Source of the DNA: Hydrogenophilaceae bacterium
GTDB lineage: Bacteria > Pseudomonadota > Gammaproteobacteria > Burkholderiales > Thiobacillaceae
DNA length: 40,616 nt
Reading direction: 5' to 3'
NCBI GenBank assembly: GCA_013389055.1
Contig: JACAEC010000051.1
Span: 1 to 40,616 of the forward strand
The position numbers and the translations under genes were made by a program. Shown here one piece after another: positions 16,328 to 27,301 of this stretch; the stretch's first letter is position 1, and every line of letters starts with the position of its first letter. Under the pieces are notes generated by a model that searched no databases, was not told where the DNA came from, and saw only the letters and a program-made list of their open reading frames with translations.

Positions 16328-16888
16328 ATGCGCATACCTTTGGAAATCACCTTTCGGCACATGGCGCCGTCAGACGCGATCGAGGCCAATATCCGAGAGA
16401 AGGCAGAAAAGCTCGAGCATTTCTATGAGCAGATCATGGGTTGCCGTGTCGTGGTGGAAGCCCCCCATGACCACCATCACCAAGGTAAGCTTTTCCATGT
16501 GCGGGTCGACTTGACCGTGCCGGGCGGGGAACTCCTCGTGACCGGCGGCCACCACCATCAAAGCCACGCCCATGAGGATGTCTATGTGGCGATCCGGGAC
16601 GCCTTCGATGTGGCGCGCCGCCGCGTGGAAGACTACGCCCGGCAGCAGCGGGGGGACGTCAAGAGCCACGAGCCTGTTCCGCTCGGCCGAATAGCGGAAC
16701 TGCAACCGGAAAACGATTACGGCATGATCGAAACCGCCGACGACCGCTTGGTTTACTTCCATCGCAACAGCGTGGCCGAAGTCAGCTTCGACAAATTGGT
16801 CGTGGGCGATGAAGTGCGCTTCGTCGAGGAAATGGGCGACAAAGGACCGCAAGCCAGCATGGTGCGCCCCCTGGGCAGGAAGCCTTAA
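16328..16888 (+). CDS. HPF/RaiA-family ribosome-associated protein fused to a cold-shock-like domain
   Basis: 186 residues. The N-terminal ~110 residues are the HPF/RaiA fold ('MRIPLEITFRHMAPSDAIEANIREKAEKLEHFYEQI', 'EDVYVAIRDAFDVARRRVEDYARQQRG'). Residues ~118-184 form a small beta-barrel of cold-shock type with RNP-like strands ('DYGMIET', 'LVYFHRNSV', 'GDEVRFVEEMGDKGPQASMVRP'). Two His-rich segments ('HDHHHQG', 'GGHHHQSHAHED') lie in the first domain. Family members bind the 30S subunit and silence or protect ribosomes in stationary phase; the second domain probably adds RNA binding. RBS 'CGGGAGATCGGC'. Genes on both sides are unrelated. Confidence 0.85.
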   Translation: MRIPLEITFRHMAPSDAIEANIREKAEKLEHFYEQIMGCRVVVEAPHDHHHQGKLFHVRVDLTVPGGELLVTGGHHHQSHAHEDVYVAIRDAFDVARRRVEDYARQQRGDVKSHEPVPLGRIAELQPENDYGMIETADDRLVYFHRNSVAEVSFDKLVVGDEVRFVEEMGDKGPQASMVRPLGRKP

Positions 16889-16977
16889 GCACCAAGCGCG
16901 CCCGCGGGGGTGGAGCACATCTTCGAGGCGTTTCAGCTGCGCTCGGCACAAGAAACCCGTGCCGCGCTCAATTCAGC

Positions 16978-17469
16978 TCAGGCCCGCGTGTAAGTCACGA
17001 AGTGATAGCCCAAGCCCGCTGCGCTGACATGCGGCTCGCGCGTCGCCTCGCGCCAGGCTTGGCCGTCGAAGGCAGGGAAGTAGGCGTCGCCTTCGTATTC
17101 GGCCTGGATTTCGGTGAGGTAGAGCCGGTCGGCGCGGGGCAGGACTTGGCGGTAGAGGTCGGCACCGCCGACGAAGAAGACCTCGGGGTCGTCGCCGCAG
17201 GCGGCGATCGCCGCGTCGATGGAGTGGGCGGCAAGACAGCCTTCGACCCGATAGTTGGGGTCGCGGGTGACGATGACCGTGGTCCGCCCCGGCAGCGGCC
17301 GGCCGATGGATTCAAAGGTCTTGCGGCCCATGACGATGTGGTGGCCCATGGTCAGCGCCTTGAAGTGCTTGAGGTCTTCCGGTAGGTGCCAGGGCAGGGT
17401 GTTGTTGATGCCGATGACCCGGTTCTTGGCCATGGCGGCGATGACGTTGATTTGTTTCCCTTCATTCAT
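16978..17469 (-). CDS. folA: Dihydrofolate reductase
   Basis: The ORF track begins at a GTG (17472); the ATG one codon later (17469) gives 163 residues, the normal size. Signatures: 'INVIAAMAKNRVIGINNTLPWHLPEDLKHFK' (substrate Glu/Asp region), 'IVMGRKTFESIGRPLPGRTTVIVTRD' (NADPH binding) and 'VFFVGGADLYRQVLPRADRLYLTEI'. It makes tetrahydrofolate and pairs with ThyA, which consumes methylene-THF and releases DHF. The gap to thyA is 38 bases and consists almost entirely of a heptamer repeat. No strong RBS is visible. Confidence 0.95.
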   Translation of the reverse strand: MNEGKQINVIAAMAKNRVIGINNTLPWHLPEDLKHFKALTMGHHIVMGRKTFESIGRPLPGRTTVIVTRDPNYRVEGCLAAHSIDAAIAACGDDPEVFFVGGADLYRQVLPRADRLYLTEIQAEYEGDAYFPAFDGQAWREATREPHVSAAGLGYHFVTYTRA

Positions 17470-17470
17470 C

Positions 17471-17505
17471 ACTCGGTACTCGCTACTCGTGACTCGCCAC
17501 TCATC
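17471..17505. repeat. Five tandem heptamers ACTCGNN between thyA and folA
   Basis: ACTCGGT, ACTCGCT, ACTCGTG, ACTCGCC and ACTCATC run head to tail in exact 7-base register and fill 35 of the 38 bases between the thyA stop and the folA start. On the coding (minus) strand the unit reads NNCGAGT. It lies where the folA RBS should be. Confidence 0.85.
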
Positions 17506-17507
17506 CC

Positions 17508-18320
17508 TCAGACCGCCACCGGCGCCTTGATGCCCGGGTGCGGGTCGTAGTTCTCCAGGCTGAAGTCCTCGTACTTGAAGCCGAAGATGTCAATCACCTC
17601 GGGGTTGATGCACATGGTCGGCAGCGGCCGGAAGTCGCGCGCGAGTTGCAGGTTCACCTGCTCCATGTGATTCAGATAGATGTGGGCATCGCCCAGGGTG
17701 TGGACGAAGTCGCCCGGCCGCAAGCCGCAGACCTGGGCCATCATCATGGTGAGCAGGGCATAGCTGGCGATGTTGAAGGGCACGCCGAGGAAGATGTCGG
17801 CGCTGCGCTGGTAGAGCTGGCAGCACAGCCTGGCCTGACCGCCGGCCCGGTCGGGCTCGACGTAGAACTGGAAGAAGGCGTGGCAGGGCGGCAGCTTCAT
17901 CTTGTCGACCTCGCCCACGTTCCAGGCCGAGACGATGAGGCGGCGCGAATCGGGGTTGGTCTTGATCTGCTCGACCACTTGGCTGATCTGGTCGATATGG
18001 CGGCCGTCGGCGGCCGGCCAGGAACGCCACTGCGAGCCGTAGACCGGGCCGAGGTTGCCCTCTGCATCGGCCCACTCGTCCCAGATGGTGACGCCGTTTT
18101 CCTTGAGATATTTGATGTTGGTGTCGCCCTGCAAAAACCAGAGCAGCTCATGGATGATGGACTTGAGGTGGACCTTCTTGGTGGTCAGCAGCGGAAAGCC
18201 TTTACCCAGGTCGAAGCGCATCTGGTAGCCGAACACGGAAATGGTGCCGGTGCCGGTGCGGTCGGATTTCTCGACGCCATGCGCGAGCACATGGCGCAAC
18301 AGGTCGTGGTACTGCTGCAT
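17508..18320 (-). CDS. thyA: Thymidylate synthase ThyA
   Basis: 270 residues. Classic signatures: '[20 protein letters not shown]', '[28 protein letters not shown]', '[12 protein letters not shown]', the active-site Cys in '[12 protein letters not shown]', '[23 protein letters not shown]' and '[13 protein letters not shown]'-like '[17 protein letters not shown]'. It converts dUMP to dTMP. Compared with the E. coli enzyme it has a slightly longer loop after the catalytic Cys ('[11 protein letters not shown]'). Its ATG overlaps the stop of the PilZ gene by one base (TAATG), so translation of the two is probably coupled. Confidence 0.97.
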   Translation of the reverse strand: MQQYHDLLRHVLAHGVEKSDRTGTGTISVFGYQMRFDLGKGFPLLTTKKVHLKSIIHELLWFLQGDTNIKYLKENGVTIWDEWADAEGNLGPVYGSQWRSWPAADGRHIDQISQVVEQIKTNPDSRRLIVSAWNVGEVDKMKLPPCHAFFQFYVEPDRAGGQARLCCQLYQRSADIFLGVPFNIASYALLTMMMAQVCGLRPGDFVHTLGDAHIYLNHMEQVNLQLARDFRPLPTMCINPEVIDIFGFKYEDFSLENYDPHPGIKAPVAV

Positions 18321-19219
18321 TAGATGGTGTCCTTGTAGATGAGCTTGTAGACCAGGTTCATCAGGAACAGCTGCTGATGTTGGTTGAGGCTTTCGAATTG
18401 CAGGCCGTAGACGTTGCGCGGCTGGCCGTCGGCGCCGGTCTCCGCCACCACGGAACGCACGGCCGCGGAGACCTGCACCGCCTCTTCGATCTCGCCGACC
18501 TGGGCCTTGAAGCCGAGATAAACGGTCTGGTCCTTGCGGCCGATCGGCTTGCCGATCAGCAGGCGCGCCCCGCCGACGCTGATGTCGTTGATCAGGCCGG
18601 TGGCGACCGGGCTGCCACCCTCTTTGTCATAGATGACCGTTTCCAGTTCGACCACGGCCCGCATGGACTTGCGCAGGCGCATGGTCTGCACGCCGGCCGG
18701 ATAGGACAGGTGCAGATAGGGATAGGGGGCGTGCTGGACCTTGAGCACCTTGGCGCTGAAGGTGCCGATGACCAGGCCGGAGAACACCCGCACGGCGAAG
18801 GTTTGGCCATCGCTGATGTGCACCAACTTGCCGCCGGTTTCCGGTAGGCTGGTCATGATGCTGCGACCCTTGCTGTAGCCGACCAGGCGCACACTGTAGG
18901 TCTCCTTGCTTCCCGCCGCCAGCGGCTGCAATTGCACGACCTCGCCGGGCACCAGCTTCAGGCTTTCGAAGGGCAGCAGCTCGGCGGCCTTGACCCGCGA
19001 CTCGTCGGCCACCACTTCCGGCGCCTCGCCGCGCTCGCGGCCGAAGACCTCGCGGAACAGGCCGCGTTGGATCAGGCCGCTCACCTGGTTCATGCTCTGG
19101 ACCACGATGCCGCGATTGAGCAGTAGACGGCCATTGGCGTCATAAGCCGACCAAGGCAGGGGCTGACCGATGACGATCTCGGATGCACGCACCCGAACCA
19201 GGTCTTTCTGCTCAGGCAT
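18320..19219 (-). CDS. PilZ-domain protein with YcgR-like N-terminal region
   Basis: The ATG at 19219 with 'AGGGCGG' upstream gives 299 residues; the ORF track's first codon is a TTG five codons earlier. The N-terminal part ('[26 protein letters not shown]') resembles YcgR-like or flagellar-brake N-terminal barrels. The C-terminal ~115 residues form a PilZ domain with both c-di-GMP motifs, 'RKSMR' (RxxxR) and 'DISVGG' ([D/N]xSxxG). It is likely a cytoplasmic c-di-GMP effector controlling motility or surface behaviour, which fits an organism with flagella. Its place upstream of thyA is functionally unexplained. Confidence 0.8.
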   Translation of the reverse strand: MPEQKDLVRVRASEIVIGQPLPWSAYDANGRLLLNRGIVVQSMNQVSGLIQRGLFREVFGRERGEAPEVVADESRVKAAELLPFESLKLVPGEVVQLQPLAAGSKETYSVRLVGYSKGRSIMTSLPETGGKLVHISDGQTFAVRVFSGLVIGTFSAKVLKVQHAPYPYLHLSYPAGVQTMRLRKSMRAVVELETVIYDKEGGSPVATGLINDISVGGARLLIGKPIGRKDQTVYLGFKAQVGEIEEAVQVSAAVRSVVAETGADGQPRNVYGLQFESLNQHQQLFLMNLVYKLIYKDTI

Positions 19220-19267
19220 GGTCCGCCCTGGCAATACTGTCGCGGCTGTTCGCTACCCTGTTCATTA

Positions 19268-19822
19268 TTAGTGCGTAGTTTGCTTGGCTAATTGGTCGAG
19301 TATATCCAAAACCAGTTCCCGGCCTAAACCGCCCATGCCCCGGGTGAGCAGGTCGGCGTCGCGCTCGCCGTCGATCAGCCGGCGCATGATGCCGCCCAGC
19401 CGGGCCATGTCGCCGCCCGCCTTGACCATCTGTTCCGCCATGGTGGCCAGTGCCGAGAAGGCCTGGACGTCGCCGCGGGCGGCCGCCTCGATCATGGCGG
19501 CCAGGCCCGGTGCGGCGGCCCCCGCCTCCGGCGCGCTGTCCAATGGCGGCAGCGTGGCCGGGTCATTGAGGCCGGCCAGGATGGCCTCGGCGATCACCCG
19601 GTCCTCGTCGTCCAGGCCCAGGAGCACTTGCCGGTCGCGCTTGCCGGCGGCGATCTGGCGAATCGTGGCGACCAACTGCCCCCAGCCCTGGGCCTCGGCC
19701 GCCTGCAGGGCGCCCTGCAGTTCGGCCTTGAGCGCGGGGTTGACCATGGCTTGGACCACGGCATGGATAAACTGGGCATGCACCCGCAGAATCTGCTCGG
19801 CCGCGGCCGGTAGTTGAGCCAT
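19268..19822 (-). CDS. Unrecognised helical protein following bpt
   Basis: The ORF track's 363-residue version runs antisense-frame through bpt. The real start is the ATG at 19822, with AGGAGAG as RBS and a TGATG overlap with the bpt stop, giving 184 residues. I do not recognise the family. It is rich in Ala, Leu and Gly and looks mostly alpha-helical, with no signal peptide or membrane segment. Short patches are 'QGWGQLVATIRQIAAGKRDRQVLLGLDDEDRVIAEAIL' and a Met-rich C-terminal part ('MAEQMVKAGGDMARLGGIMRRLIDGERD'). Tight coupling to bpt and aat suggests a shared process, but no function should be assigned. Confidence 0.75.
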   Translation of the reverse strand: MAQLPAAAEQILRVHAQFIHAVVQAMVNPALKAELQGALQAAEAQGWGQLVATIRQIAAGKRDRQVLLGLDDEDRVIAEAILAGLNDPATLPPLDSAPEAGAAAPGLAAMIEAAARGDVQAFSALATMAEQMVKAGGDMARLGGIMRRLIDGERDADLLTRGMGGLGRELVLDILDQLAKQTTH

Positions 19823-20553
19823 CAAACACTCTCCTGAGGACGTTGCCATTGCCCTTGCTGCAGCAGTTCGATCGGGCGATATTGGGTTTTGTAAGCCATC
19901 TTGGGGCTCTGCTCGATCCAGTAGCCGAGGTAGAGATAGGACAGGCCCAGCTTGCGGGCCAGTTCGATCTGGGCCAGCACGCCGTAGACGCCGAGGCTGC
20001 GCTTGGCCAACTCGGGCGCGTAAAAGGTGTAGACCGCGGAGAGGCCGTCGAGCAGGCGGTCGACCAGGCAGACCATGACCACCTCGCCATTCAGCCGGAA
20101 TTCGGCCAAGGCGCTGTCGATCTGGCTTTTCAACAGAAAGTTGCGGTATTGCTCGCGGTCGTCCTCGTCCATGCCGCCGCCCGGGTGGCGCCACTGCTGA
20201 TAGCGGCGATAGAGCCGGTAGTGTTCCTCTTCGAAACTCAAGGGCTTGAGTTCGAACGCGAGGTCCTGGTTGCGCGCGGCACAGCGGCGTTGGCTGCGGT
20301 TGGGCGCGAACTCCGCCACCGACACCCGCGCTGGCATGCAGGCCCGGCAGGCACTGCAACGCGGCCGGTAGACGAACAGGCCGCTGCGACGAAAACCGGC
20401 ACGCACCAATTCCGAATAGACCGTAGTGTCGATCAGGCTGTAGGGCGTGGCCACTTGGGAACGCGCCTCCCGCCCCGGCAGGTAGCTGCAGGGATAGGGC
20501 GCGGTCAGGTAGAGCTGCAACCTATGGATGGGCAGTTCGCGCAAAGAGGTCAT
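19822..20553 (-). CDS. bpt: Aspartate/glutamate leucyltransferase Bpt (ATE family)
   Basis: The start '[33 protein letters not shown]' at 20553 gives 243 residues; the ORF track adds 30 false residues. Signatures: the N-terminal Cys region ('[11 protein letters not shown]', '[16 protein letters not shown]') and the C-terminal acyltransferase part ('[16 protein letters not shown]', '[36 protein letters not shown]'). Bpt adds leucine to proteins with N-terminal Asp or Glu, marking them for ClpS/ClpAP. It overlaps aat by 32 bases, so the two N-degron transferases form one operon. Confidence 0.93.
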   Translation of the reverse strand: MTSLRELPIHRLQLYLTAPYPCSYLPGREARSQVATPYSLIDTTVYSELVRAGFRRSGLFVYRPRCSACRACMPARVSVAEFAPNRSQRRCAARNQDLAFELKPLSFEEEHYRLYRRYQQWRHPGGGMDEDDREQYRNFLLKSQIDSALAEFRLNGEVVMVCLVDRLLDGLSAVYTFYAPELAKRSLGVYGVLAQIELARKLGLSYLYLGYWIEQSPKMAYKTQYRPIELLQQGQWQRPQESV

Positions 20554-21235
20554 GATCGAAGGTCCATTTGCCAACACGGCCGGGCTCGGCCACCAAGCTA
20601 TCCAATTCGGCCCGAAAGATGCTGCGCGGGATCGGCCGGGCACCGAGCGAGGCCAGATGTCGGGTCACCATCTGGCAATCGATCAGACCGAAACCCCAGC
20701 GCCTGAGTTGCAAGACCAGGTGGGCCAGGGCCAATTTTGACCCATCCGTGACCCGGGTGAACATGGATTCGCCGAAAAAGGCGCGGCCCAGGGCCACGCC
20801 GTAGAGGCCGCCGACCAGGCGGCCGTCCAGCCAGGTCTCCACCGAGTGGGCATAGCCCGCCCCGTGCAAGCGGCCGTAAGCCGCCTGCATGGTCGGGGTG
20901 ATCCAGGTGCCGGCCTGACCTTCCCGCGGCTCGGCGCACCGGTGCATGACCTCGGCAAAAGCCGTGTCCACCCGGATTTCGTAATCGGGCTTCTTCAGGC
21001 GGCGGGCCAAGGAGCGGGCGATCTTGAATTCACCCGGGAACAGCACCATGCGCGGGTCGGGCGACCACCAGAGGATGGGCTCGCCCGGGCTGAACCAGGG
21101 GTAGATGCCGCGGCCGTAGGCATCGAGCAGGCGCTCGAGCGAAAGGTCGCCGCCGGCCGCGAGCAGCCCGTTGGGCTCCGCCAGGGCGGTATCGAGCGGG
21201 GGGAACGGGGCCGTGCCGGCAAGCCAGGGAATCAT
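20522..21235 (-). CDS. aat: Leucyl/phenylalanyl-tRNA-protein transferase Aat
   Basis: 237 residues from '[18 protein letters not shown]' at 21235; the ORF track's 24 extra residues lie in the divergent promoter region. Motifs: '[45 protein letters not shown]', '[35 protein letters not shown]' and '[22 protein letters not shown]'. Aat transfers Leu or Phe to proteins with N-terminal Arg or Lys. A TACAAT box on the minus strand (21247-21242) is only six bases before the ATG, so the message may have almost no leader, although 'AGGTGC' could still serve as an RBS. Confidence 0.95.
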   Translation of the reverse strand: MIPWLAGTAPFPPLDTALAEPNGLLAAGGDLSLERLLDAYGRGIYPWFSPGEPILWWSPDPRMVLFPGEFKIARSLARRLKKPDYEIRVDTAFAEVMHRCAEPREGQAGTWITPTMQAAYGRLHGAGYAHSVETWLDGRLVGGLYGVALGRAFFGESMFTRVTDGSKLALAHLVLQLRRWGFGLIDCQMVTRHLASLGARPIPRSIFRAELDSLVAEPGRVGKWTFDHDLFARTAHP

Positions 21236-21241
21236 GCACCT

Positions 21242-21268
21242 ATTGTAACCAGCGCCATCCGGTAGAAT
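21242..21268. promoter_or_regulatory. Divergent aat/ccoI promoter region
   Basis: In the 53 bases between the two genes there is TACAAT on the minus strand (21247-21242) and TAGAAT on the plus strand (21263-21268). Both are good -10 boxes without good -35 boxes. No FNR-type dyad is visible here, unlike ahead of ccoN. Confidence 0.35.
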
Positions 21269-21288
21269 GCGCGCTGGTATCCCCACGC

Positions 21289-23712
<2,424 letters not shown>

Positions 23713-23748
23713 CGGCACGGGCAATTTGTACTACTCTAGTCGAACTAT

Positions 23749-23916
23749 ATGGATATCCTCTATCTACTGATTCCCCTGAGCCTGGTCTTCGTCACGGTGA
23801 TCGCGATCGGCCTGCTCTGGGCAGTGAAAAGCGGCCAATTCGAAGACATGGAAGGGCCGGCCCACCGCATCCTGATGGATGACGACGACGAACCGCCGGC
23901 AAAAGACCGCGACTAG
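23749..23916 (+). CDS. ccoS: CcoS, cbb3 oxidase maturation microprotein
   Basis: This gene is too short for the ORF track. Translation gives 55 residues starting 'MDILYLLIPLSLVFVTVIAI'. There is one N-terminal membrane helix, then 'LLWAVKSGQFEDMEGPAHRIL', the family hallmark, and an acidic tail 'DDDDEPPAKDRD'. CcoS is needed to insert haem/copper into cbb3 oxidase. It follows ccoI by 36 bases and precedes ccoN, as in several Betaproteobacteria. Confidence 0.92.
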   Translation: MDILYLLIPLSLVFVTVIAIGLLWAVKSGQFEDMEGPAHRILMDDDDEPPAKDRD

Positions 23917-23929
23917 AACCTGCGACGGA

Positions 23930-23974
23930 TTGACACAGGTCAAGATGAAACATTAGGATTCGGAAGTCTTAAAT
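23930..23974 (+). promoter_or_regulatory. FNR/Anr-type box upstream of ccoN
   Basis: TTGAC-ACAG-GTCAA (23930-23943) is a fully symmetric dyad close to the consensus TTGAT-N4-ATCAA. An AT-rich block 'TCTTAAATTAT' (23967-23977) offers a -10 about 25 bases downstream. ccoN starts at 24011. This is the expected low-oxygen control for cbb3 oxidase. Confidence 0.75.
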
Positions 23975-24010
23975 TATCAACTAACTTGAAACCCCGCTTA
24001 GGAGGCCTGT

Positions 24011-25444
24011 ATGGAAGCAACAACATACAACTATAAGGTCGTCCGGCAATTCGCCATCATGACCATCGTCTGGGGCATTGTCGGCATGTTGGTCGGTGTC
24101 ATCCTGTCCGCCCAGTTGCTCTGGCCGACATTGACCGAAGCCCTGGGGCCCCTGGCACCCTATCTTTCTTATGGCCGCATCCGCCCGCTGCATACCAATG
24201 CGGTGATCTTCGCCTTCGGCGGCTCAGGGCTGTTCGCTGCCTCCCTGTTCATCGTCCAGCGCACCTGCCAGACGCGGCTGCTCTCCGATGGCTTGGCCAG
24301 TTTCGTGTTCTGGGGCTGGCAACTGGTCATTCTGCTGGCCGCCGTGACCCTGCCCCTCGGCTTTACCTCCAGCAAGGAATACGCCGAACTGGAATGGCCG
24401 ATCGACATCCTGATCGCCGTGGTCTGGGTCGCCTACGCCGTCCTCTTCTTCGGCACCATCATCAAGCGCAAGACCCAGCACATCTACGTGGCCAACTGGT
24501 TCTTCGGCGCCTATATCGTCACCATCGCCTTGCTGCATATCGTCAACAGCATCGAGTTGCCGGTGACGCTGACCAAGTCCTACTCCGCCTATGCCGGCGT
24601 CCACGATGCCATGGTGCAATGGTGGTACGGCCACAACGCGGTCGGCTTCTTCCTGACCACCGCCTTCCTCGGCATGATGTATTACTTCGTGCCCAAGCAG
24701 GCCGGCCGGCCGATCTTCTCCTACCGGCTGTCGATCGTGCACTTCTGGTCGCTCAACTTCATCTACATGTGGGCCGGTCCGCATCACCTGATGTACACGG
24801 CCCTGCCCGACTGGGCGCAGTCGCTGGGTATGATTTTCTCGCTGATGCTGATCGCGCCGTCCTGGGGCGGCATGATGAACGGCATCATGACCCTGTCCGG
24901 CGCCTGGCATAAGCTGCGCACCGACCCCATCCTGAAGTTCCTGATCACCGCCCTTTCCTTCTACGGCATGTCGACCTTCGAGGGCCCGATGATGTCGGTG
25001 AAGACCGTGAACGCCCTGTCGCACTACACCGAGTGGACCATCGGTCACGTGCATTCCGGCGCCCTGGGCTGGGTGGCGATGATCACCATCGGCTCCATGT
25101 ACTACCTGATCCCGCGCTTGTTCGGTCGGGAGGAAATGTACAGCGTGAAGCTGATCAACACCCACTTCTGGATCTCGACCATCGGCGTGGTGCTCTACAT
25201 CGCCTCCCTCTGGATCGCCGGCGTGGCCCAGGGCCTGATGTGGCGCGCGACCAATGACGACGGCACCCTGACCTACAGCTTCGTCCAGTCGGTGGAAGCG
25301 ATGTATCCCTTCTATTACATCCGCCTCCTGGGTGGCCTGCTGTTCTTCGGCGGCATGCTGCTCATGGCCTACAACGTGGTGAAAACCATCACCGCAGGCA
25401 AGGCAGTGAACGACGCCCGCATCCCCGAAGCGGTTGCCGCCTGA
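24011..25444 (+). CDS. ccoN: cbb3-type cytochrome c oxidase subunit I
   Basis: 477 residues with about 12 membrane helices. His ligands for haem and copper lie in '[16 protein letters not shown]', '[28 protein letters not shown]', '[15 protein letters not shown]' and '[17 protein letters not shown]'. The 'YGHNAV' site is the cbb3-type Cu_B helix. CcoN is the catalytic subunit that reduces oxygen to water at high affinity. A strong 'AGGAGG' lies upstream. It heads the ccoNOQP operon behind an FNR-type box. Confidence 0.97.
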   Translation: MEATTYNYKVVRQFAIMTIVWGIVGMLVGVILSAQLLWPTLTEALGPLAPYLSYGRIRPLHTNAVIFAFGGSGLFAASLFIVQRTCQTRLLSDGLASFVFWGWQLVILLAAVTLPLGFTSSKEYAELEWPIDILIAVVWVAYAVLFFGTIIKRKTQHIYVANWFFGAYIVTIALLHIVNSIELPVTLTKSYSAYAGVHDAMVQWWYGHNAVGFFLTTAFLGMMYYFVPKQAGRPIFSYRLSIVHFWSLNFIYMWAGPHHLMYTALPDWAQSLGMIFSLMLIAPSWGGMMNGIMTLSGAWHKLRTDPILKFLITALSFYGMSTFEGPMMSVKTVNALSHYTEWTIGHVHSGALGWVAMITIGSMYYLIPRLFGREEMYSVKLINTHFWISTIGVVLYIASLWIAGVAQGLMWRATNDDGTLTYSFVQSVEAMYPFYYIRLLGGLLFFGGMLLMAYNVVKTITAGKAVNDARIPEAVAA

Positions 25445-25464
25445 CCCGGAACAGGAGACGAATC

Positions 25465-26079
25465 ATGATTGCTCACAAGCTCATCGAAAAAAACATCGGC
25501 CTGCTCATCGTGCTGACCATCCTGATCGTCAGCGTCGGCGGTTTGGTTCAGATCGTGCCCTTGTATTTCCAGAAATCGACCACCAAACCGGTGCCGGGCC
25601 TCACGCCCTACAATGCCCTGCAACTGGCCGGTCGCGACATCTACATCCGGGAGGGCTGCGTGGGCTGCCACTCCCAGATGGTCCGACCCTTCCGTGCCGA
25701 GACCGAGCGCTACGGCCATTTCTCGGTGGCCGGCGAGTTCGTCTATGACCGCCCCTTCCTCTGGGGCTCCAAGCGTACCGGCCCCGACCTGCAGCGAGTG
25801 GGCGGCCGCTATTCGGACGAATGGCATTACGTACATATGATGAACCCGCGCGACGTGGTGCCGGAGTCGAACATGCCGGCCTACCCATGGCTCGCCGACA
25901 CCCCGCTCGACAGCTCCGACATCCAGAAGAAGATGCGCGTACTCAAGGACTGGGCTGGCCACCCCTATACGGATGAGGATATCCAGGGTGCACAGGCCAT
26001 GCTCGAAGGTAAAACCGAGATGGATGCCATGATCGCCTATCTCCAGGTGCTTGGCACCGCGGCACCCAAGGCCAAGTAA
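25465..26079 (+). CDS. ccoO: cbb3 oxidase subunit II, mono-haem cytochrome c
   Basis: 204 residues with a single N-terminal membrane anchor ('[25 protein letters not shown]') and one haem motif '[20 protein letters not shown]', the family signature. '[18 protein letters not shown]' and '[10 protein letters not shown]' contain the Met-ligand region. It passes electrons from CcoP to CcoN in the periplasm. RBS 'ACAGGAGACGAATC', 20 bases after ccoN. Confidence 0.97.
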   Translation: MIAHKLIEKNIGLLIVLTILIVSVGGLVQIVPLYFQKSTTKPVPGLTPYNALQLAGRDIYIREGCVGCHSQMVRPFRAETERYGHFSVAGEFVYDRPFLWGSKRTGPDLQRVGGRYSDEWHYVHMMNPRDVVPESNMPAYPWLADTPLDSSDIQKKMRVLKDWAGHPYTDEDIQGAQAMLEGKTEMDAMIAYLQVLGTAAPKAK

Positions 26080-26081
26080 GC

Positions 26082-26246
26082 ATGGACGCCGGCTTCATCG
26101 GTTCTGCCGTCACGGTCTTGTTCTTCCTGTTGTTCATCGGCATCGTCTGGTGGGCCTATCACAAGGAGAACAAGGCCAAGTATGAAGAGGCGGCCAAGCT
26201 GCCCTTCCAGGAAGGCGATGACGGCGCCGATGACCGCCCGGTCTGA
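26082..26246 (+). CDS. ccoQ: cbb3 oxidase subunit IV, CcoQ
   Basis: Absent from the ORF track because of its size. It encodes 54 residues, 'MDAGFIGSAVTVLFFLLFIG' then 'IVWWAYHKENKAKYEEAAKLPF' and an acidic tail. There is one membrane helix, and the 'WAY' plus charged pattern is typical of CcoQ/FixQ. It stabilises the oxidase complex. The start is two bases after the ccoO stop. Confidence 0.93.
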   Translation: MDAGFIGSAVTVLFFLLFIGIVWWAYHKENKAKYEEAAKLPFQEGDDGADDRPV

Positions 26247-26267
26247 TCGATACCTGAGGAGAACATT

Positions 26268-27206
26268 ATGATTGAAGGCTACGCCATACCCGATTTCATC
26301 AGCGAGTTCTGGCATTACTACATCGCCGCCATCACCGTCATTTCCATCATCGGCATCATCTGGTTCCTCAAGAGCCAGACTACGCGCAAACTCGCCGTCG
26401 GTGAAGAGGCCGAGTTGATGGCGCCGACCTGGGACGGCAACTTGCAGGAACTCAACAACCCGCTGCCCCGCTGGTGGCTGTATCTGTTCTATTTCCTGAT
26501 CGTCTTCAGCATCGCCTATCTGGTGCTCTATCCCGGCCTGGGCAAGTTCGAAGGCAGTTGGAACTGGTCTTCGGCCGATGCCTATCAGGAAGAGAAGGCC
26601 CGGGTCGATGCCCGATTCAACGCGCAGTTCCAGCCATTCCTCGGCATGGACCTGAAGGCGGTGGCAGCCGATCCCAAGGCGCGCGAGATGGGCCAGCGCC
26701 TGTTCATGGCCTACTGCTCGACTTGCCACGGCACCGATGGCAAAGGCGCCAAGACCAGCCGGCTGTTCCCCGACCTGACCGACAACGAGTGGCTGTTCGG
26801 CGGCGGCGACCCCGAGGCGATCAAGGCCAGCATCGCCTACGGCCGAGTCGGCGAGATGCCGCCGATGCAGGACGCCCTGGGCGGCGCGGCCGGGGTCAAG
26901 GAAGTGGCCCACTATGTCCTCTCGCTCTCCGGCAAGCCTCATGACACGGCCCTGGCCGCTGCCGGCCAGGCCAAATGGGCGGCCTGCGCGGGCTGTCACG
27001 GCGAGGACGGCAAGGGCAACCTGGCCATCTCGGCGCCGGACCTCACCGACAAGGCCTGGCTCTACAGCGGCACCGAGGCCGGCATCATGGAAGCCATCAG
27101 CAAGGGCCGCAAAGGCGGCATGCCGGCCCAGCTCGAGCATCTGGGCGAGGCCAAGGTGCATCTGCTCACCGGCTACGTCATGTCGCTATCGCAAAGCGGC
27201 AAATAA
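26268..27206 (+). CDS. ccoP: cbb3 oxidase subunit III, di-haem cytochrome c
   Basis: 312 residues. There are two N-terminal membrane helices ('YYIAAITVISIIGIIWFL' and 'WWLYLFYFLIVFSIAYLVLYPGLG') with the conserved 'WDGNLQELNNPLPRWW' between them. Two periplasmic haem domains follow with 'CSTCHGTDGKGA' and 'CAGCHGEDGKGN'. It takes electrons from soluble cytochrome c or bc1. RBS 'GAGGAGAAC'. It is the last gene before a tandem-hairpin terminator. Confidence 0.97.
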   Translation: MIEGYAIPDFISEFWHYYIAAITVISIIGIIWFLKSQTTRKLAVGEEAELMAPTWDGNLQELNNPLPRWWLYLFYFLIVFSIAYLVLYPGLGKFEGSWNWSSADAYQEEKARVDARFNAQFQPFLGMDLKAVAADPKAREMGQRLFMAYCSTCHGTDGKGAKTSRLFPDLTDNEWLFGGGDPEAIKASIAYGRVGEMPPMQDALGGAAGVKEVAHYVLSLSGKPHDTALAAAGQAKWAACAGCHGEDGKGNLAISAPDLTDKAWLYSGTEAGIMEAISKGRKGGMPAQLEHLGEAKVHLLTGYVMSLSQSGK

Positions 27207-27216
27207 CGAGCCGACC

Positions 27217-27265
27217 GTGACCGGTCCGGCGACCGGTCACGCTGCCCTTGCGGGCGGCTTTTTTT
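27217..27265 (+). terminator. Tandem hairpin terminator after ccoP
   Basis: The first hairpin is GTGACCGGTC-CGGC-GACCGGTCAC (27217-27240), a perfect 10-bp stem. A second hairpin follows immediately, GCTGCCC-TTGC-GGGCGGC with one G-T pair, then seven T (27259-27265). The second is a classic terminator; the first probably blocks exonucleases. Confidence 0.85.
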
Positions 27266-27301
27266 CAATGACACGCCGAATCAGGAGAGGTCTCTCGCGC
27301 A

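Noticed and set aside
16889-16977. Gap between the HPF gene and folA
   Set aside because: 89 bases between convergent genes; I see no clear hairpin with T-run and no ORF.
19823-20359. N-terminal extension of the ORF 19268-20359
   Set aside because: It is the out-of-frame shadow of bpt. A start with RBS at 19822 explains the real gene.
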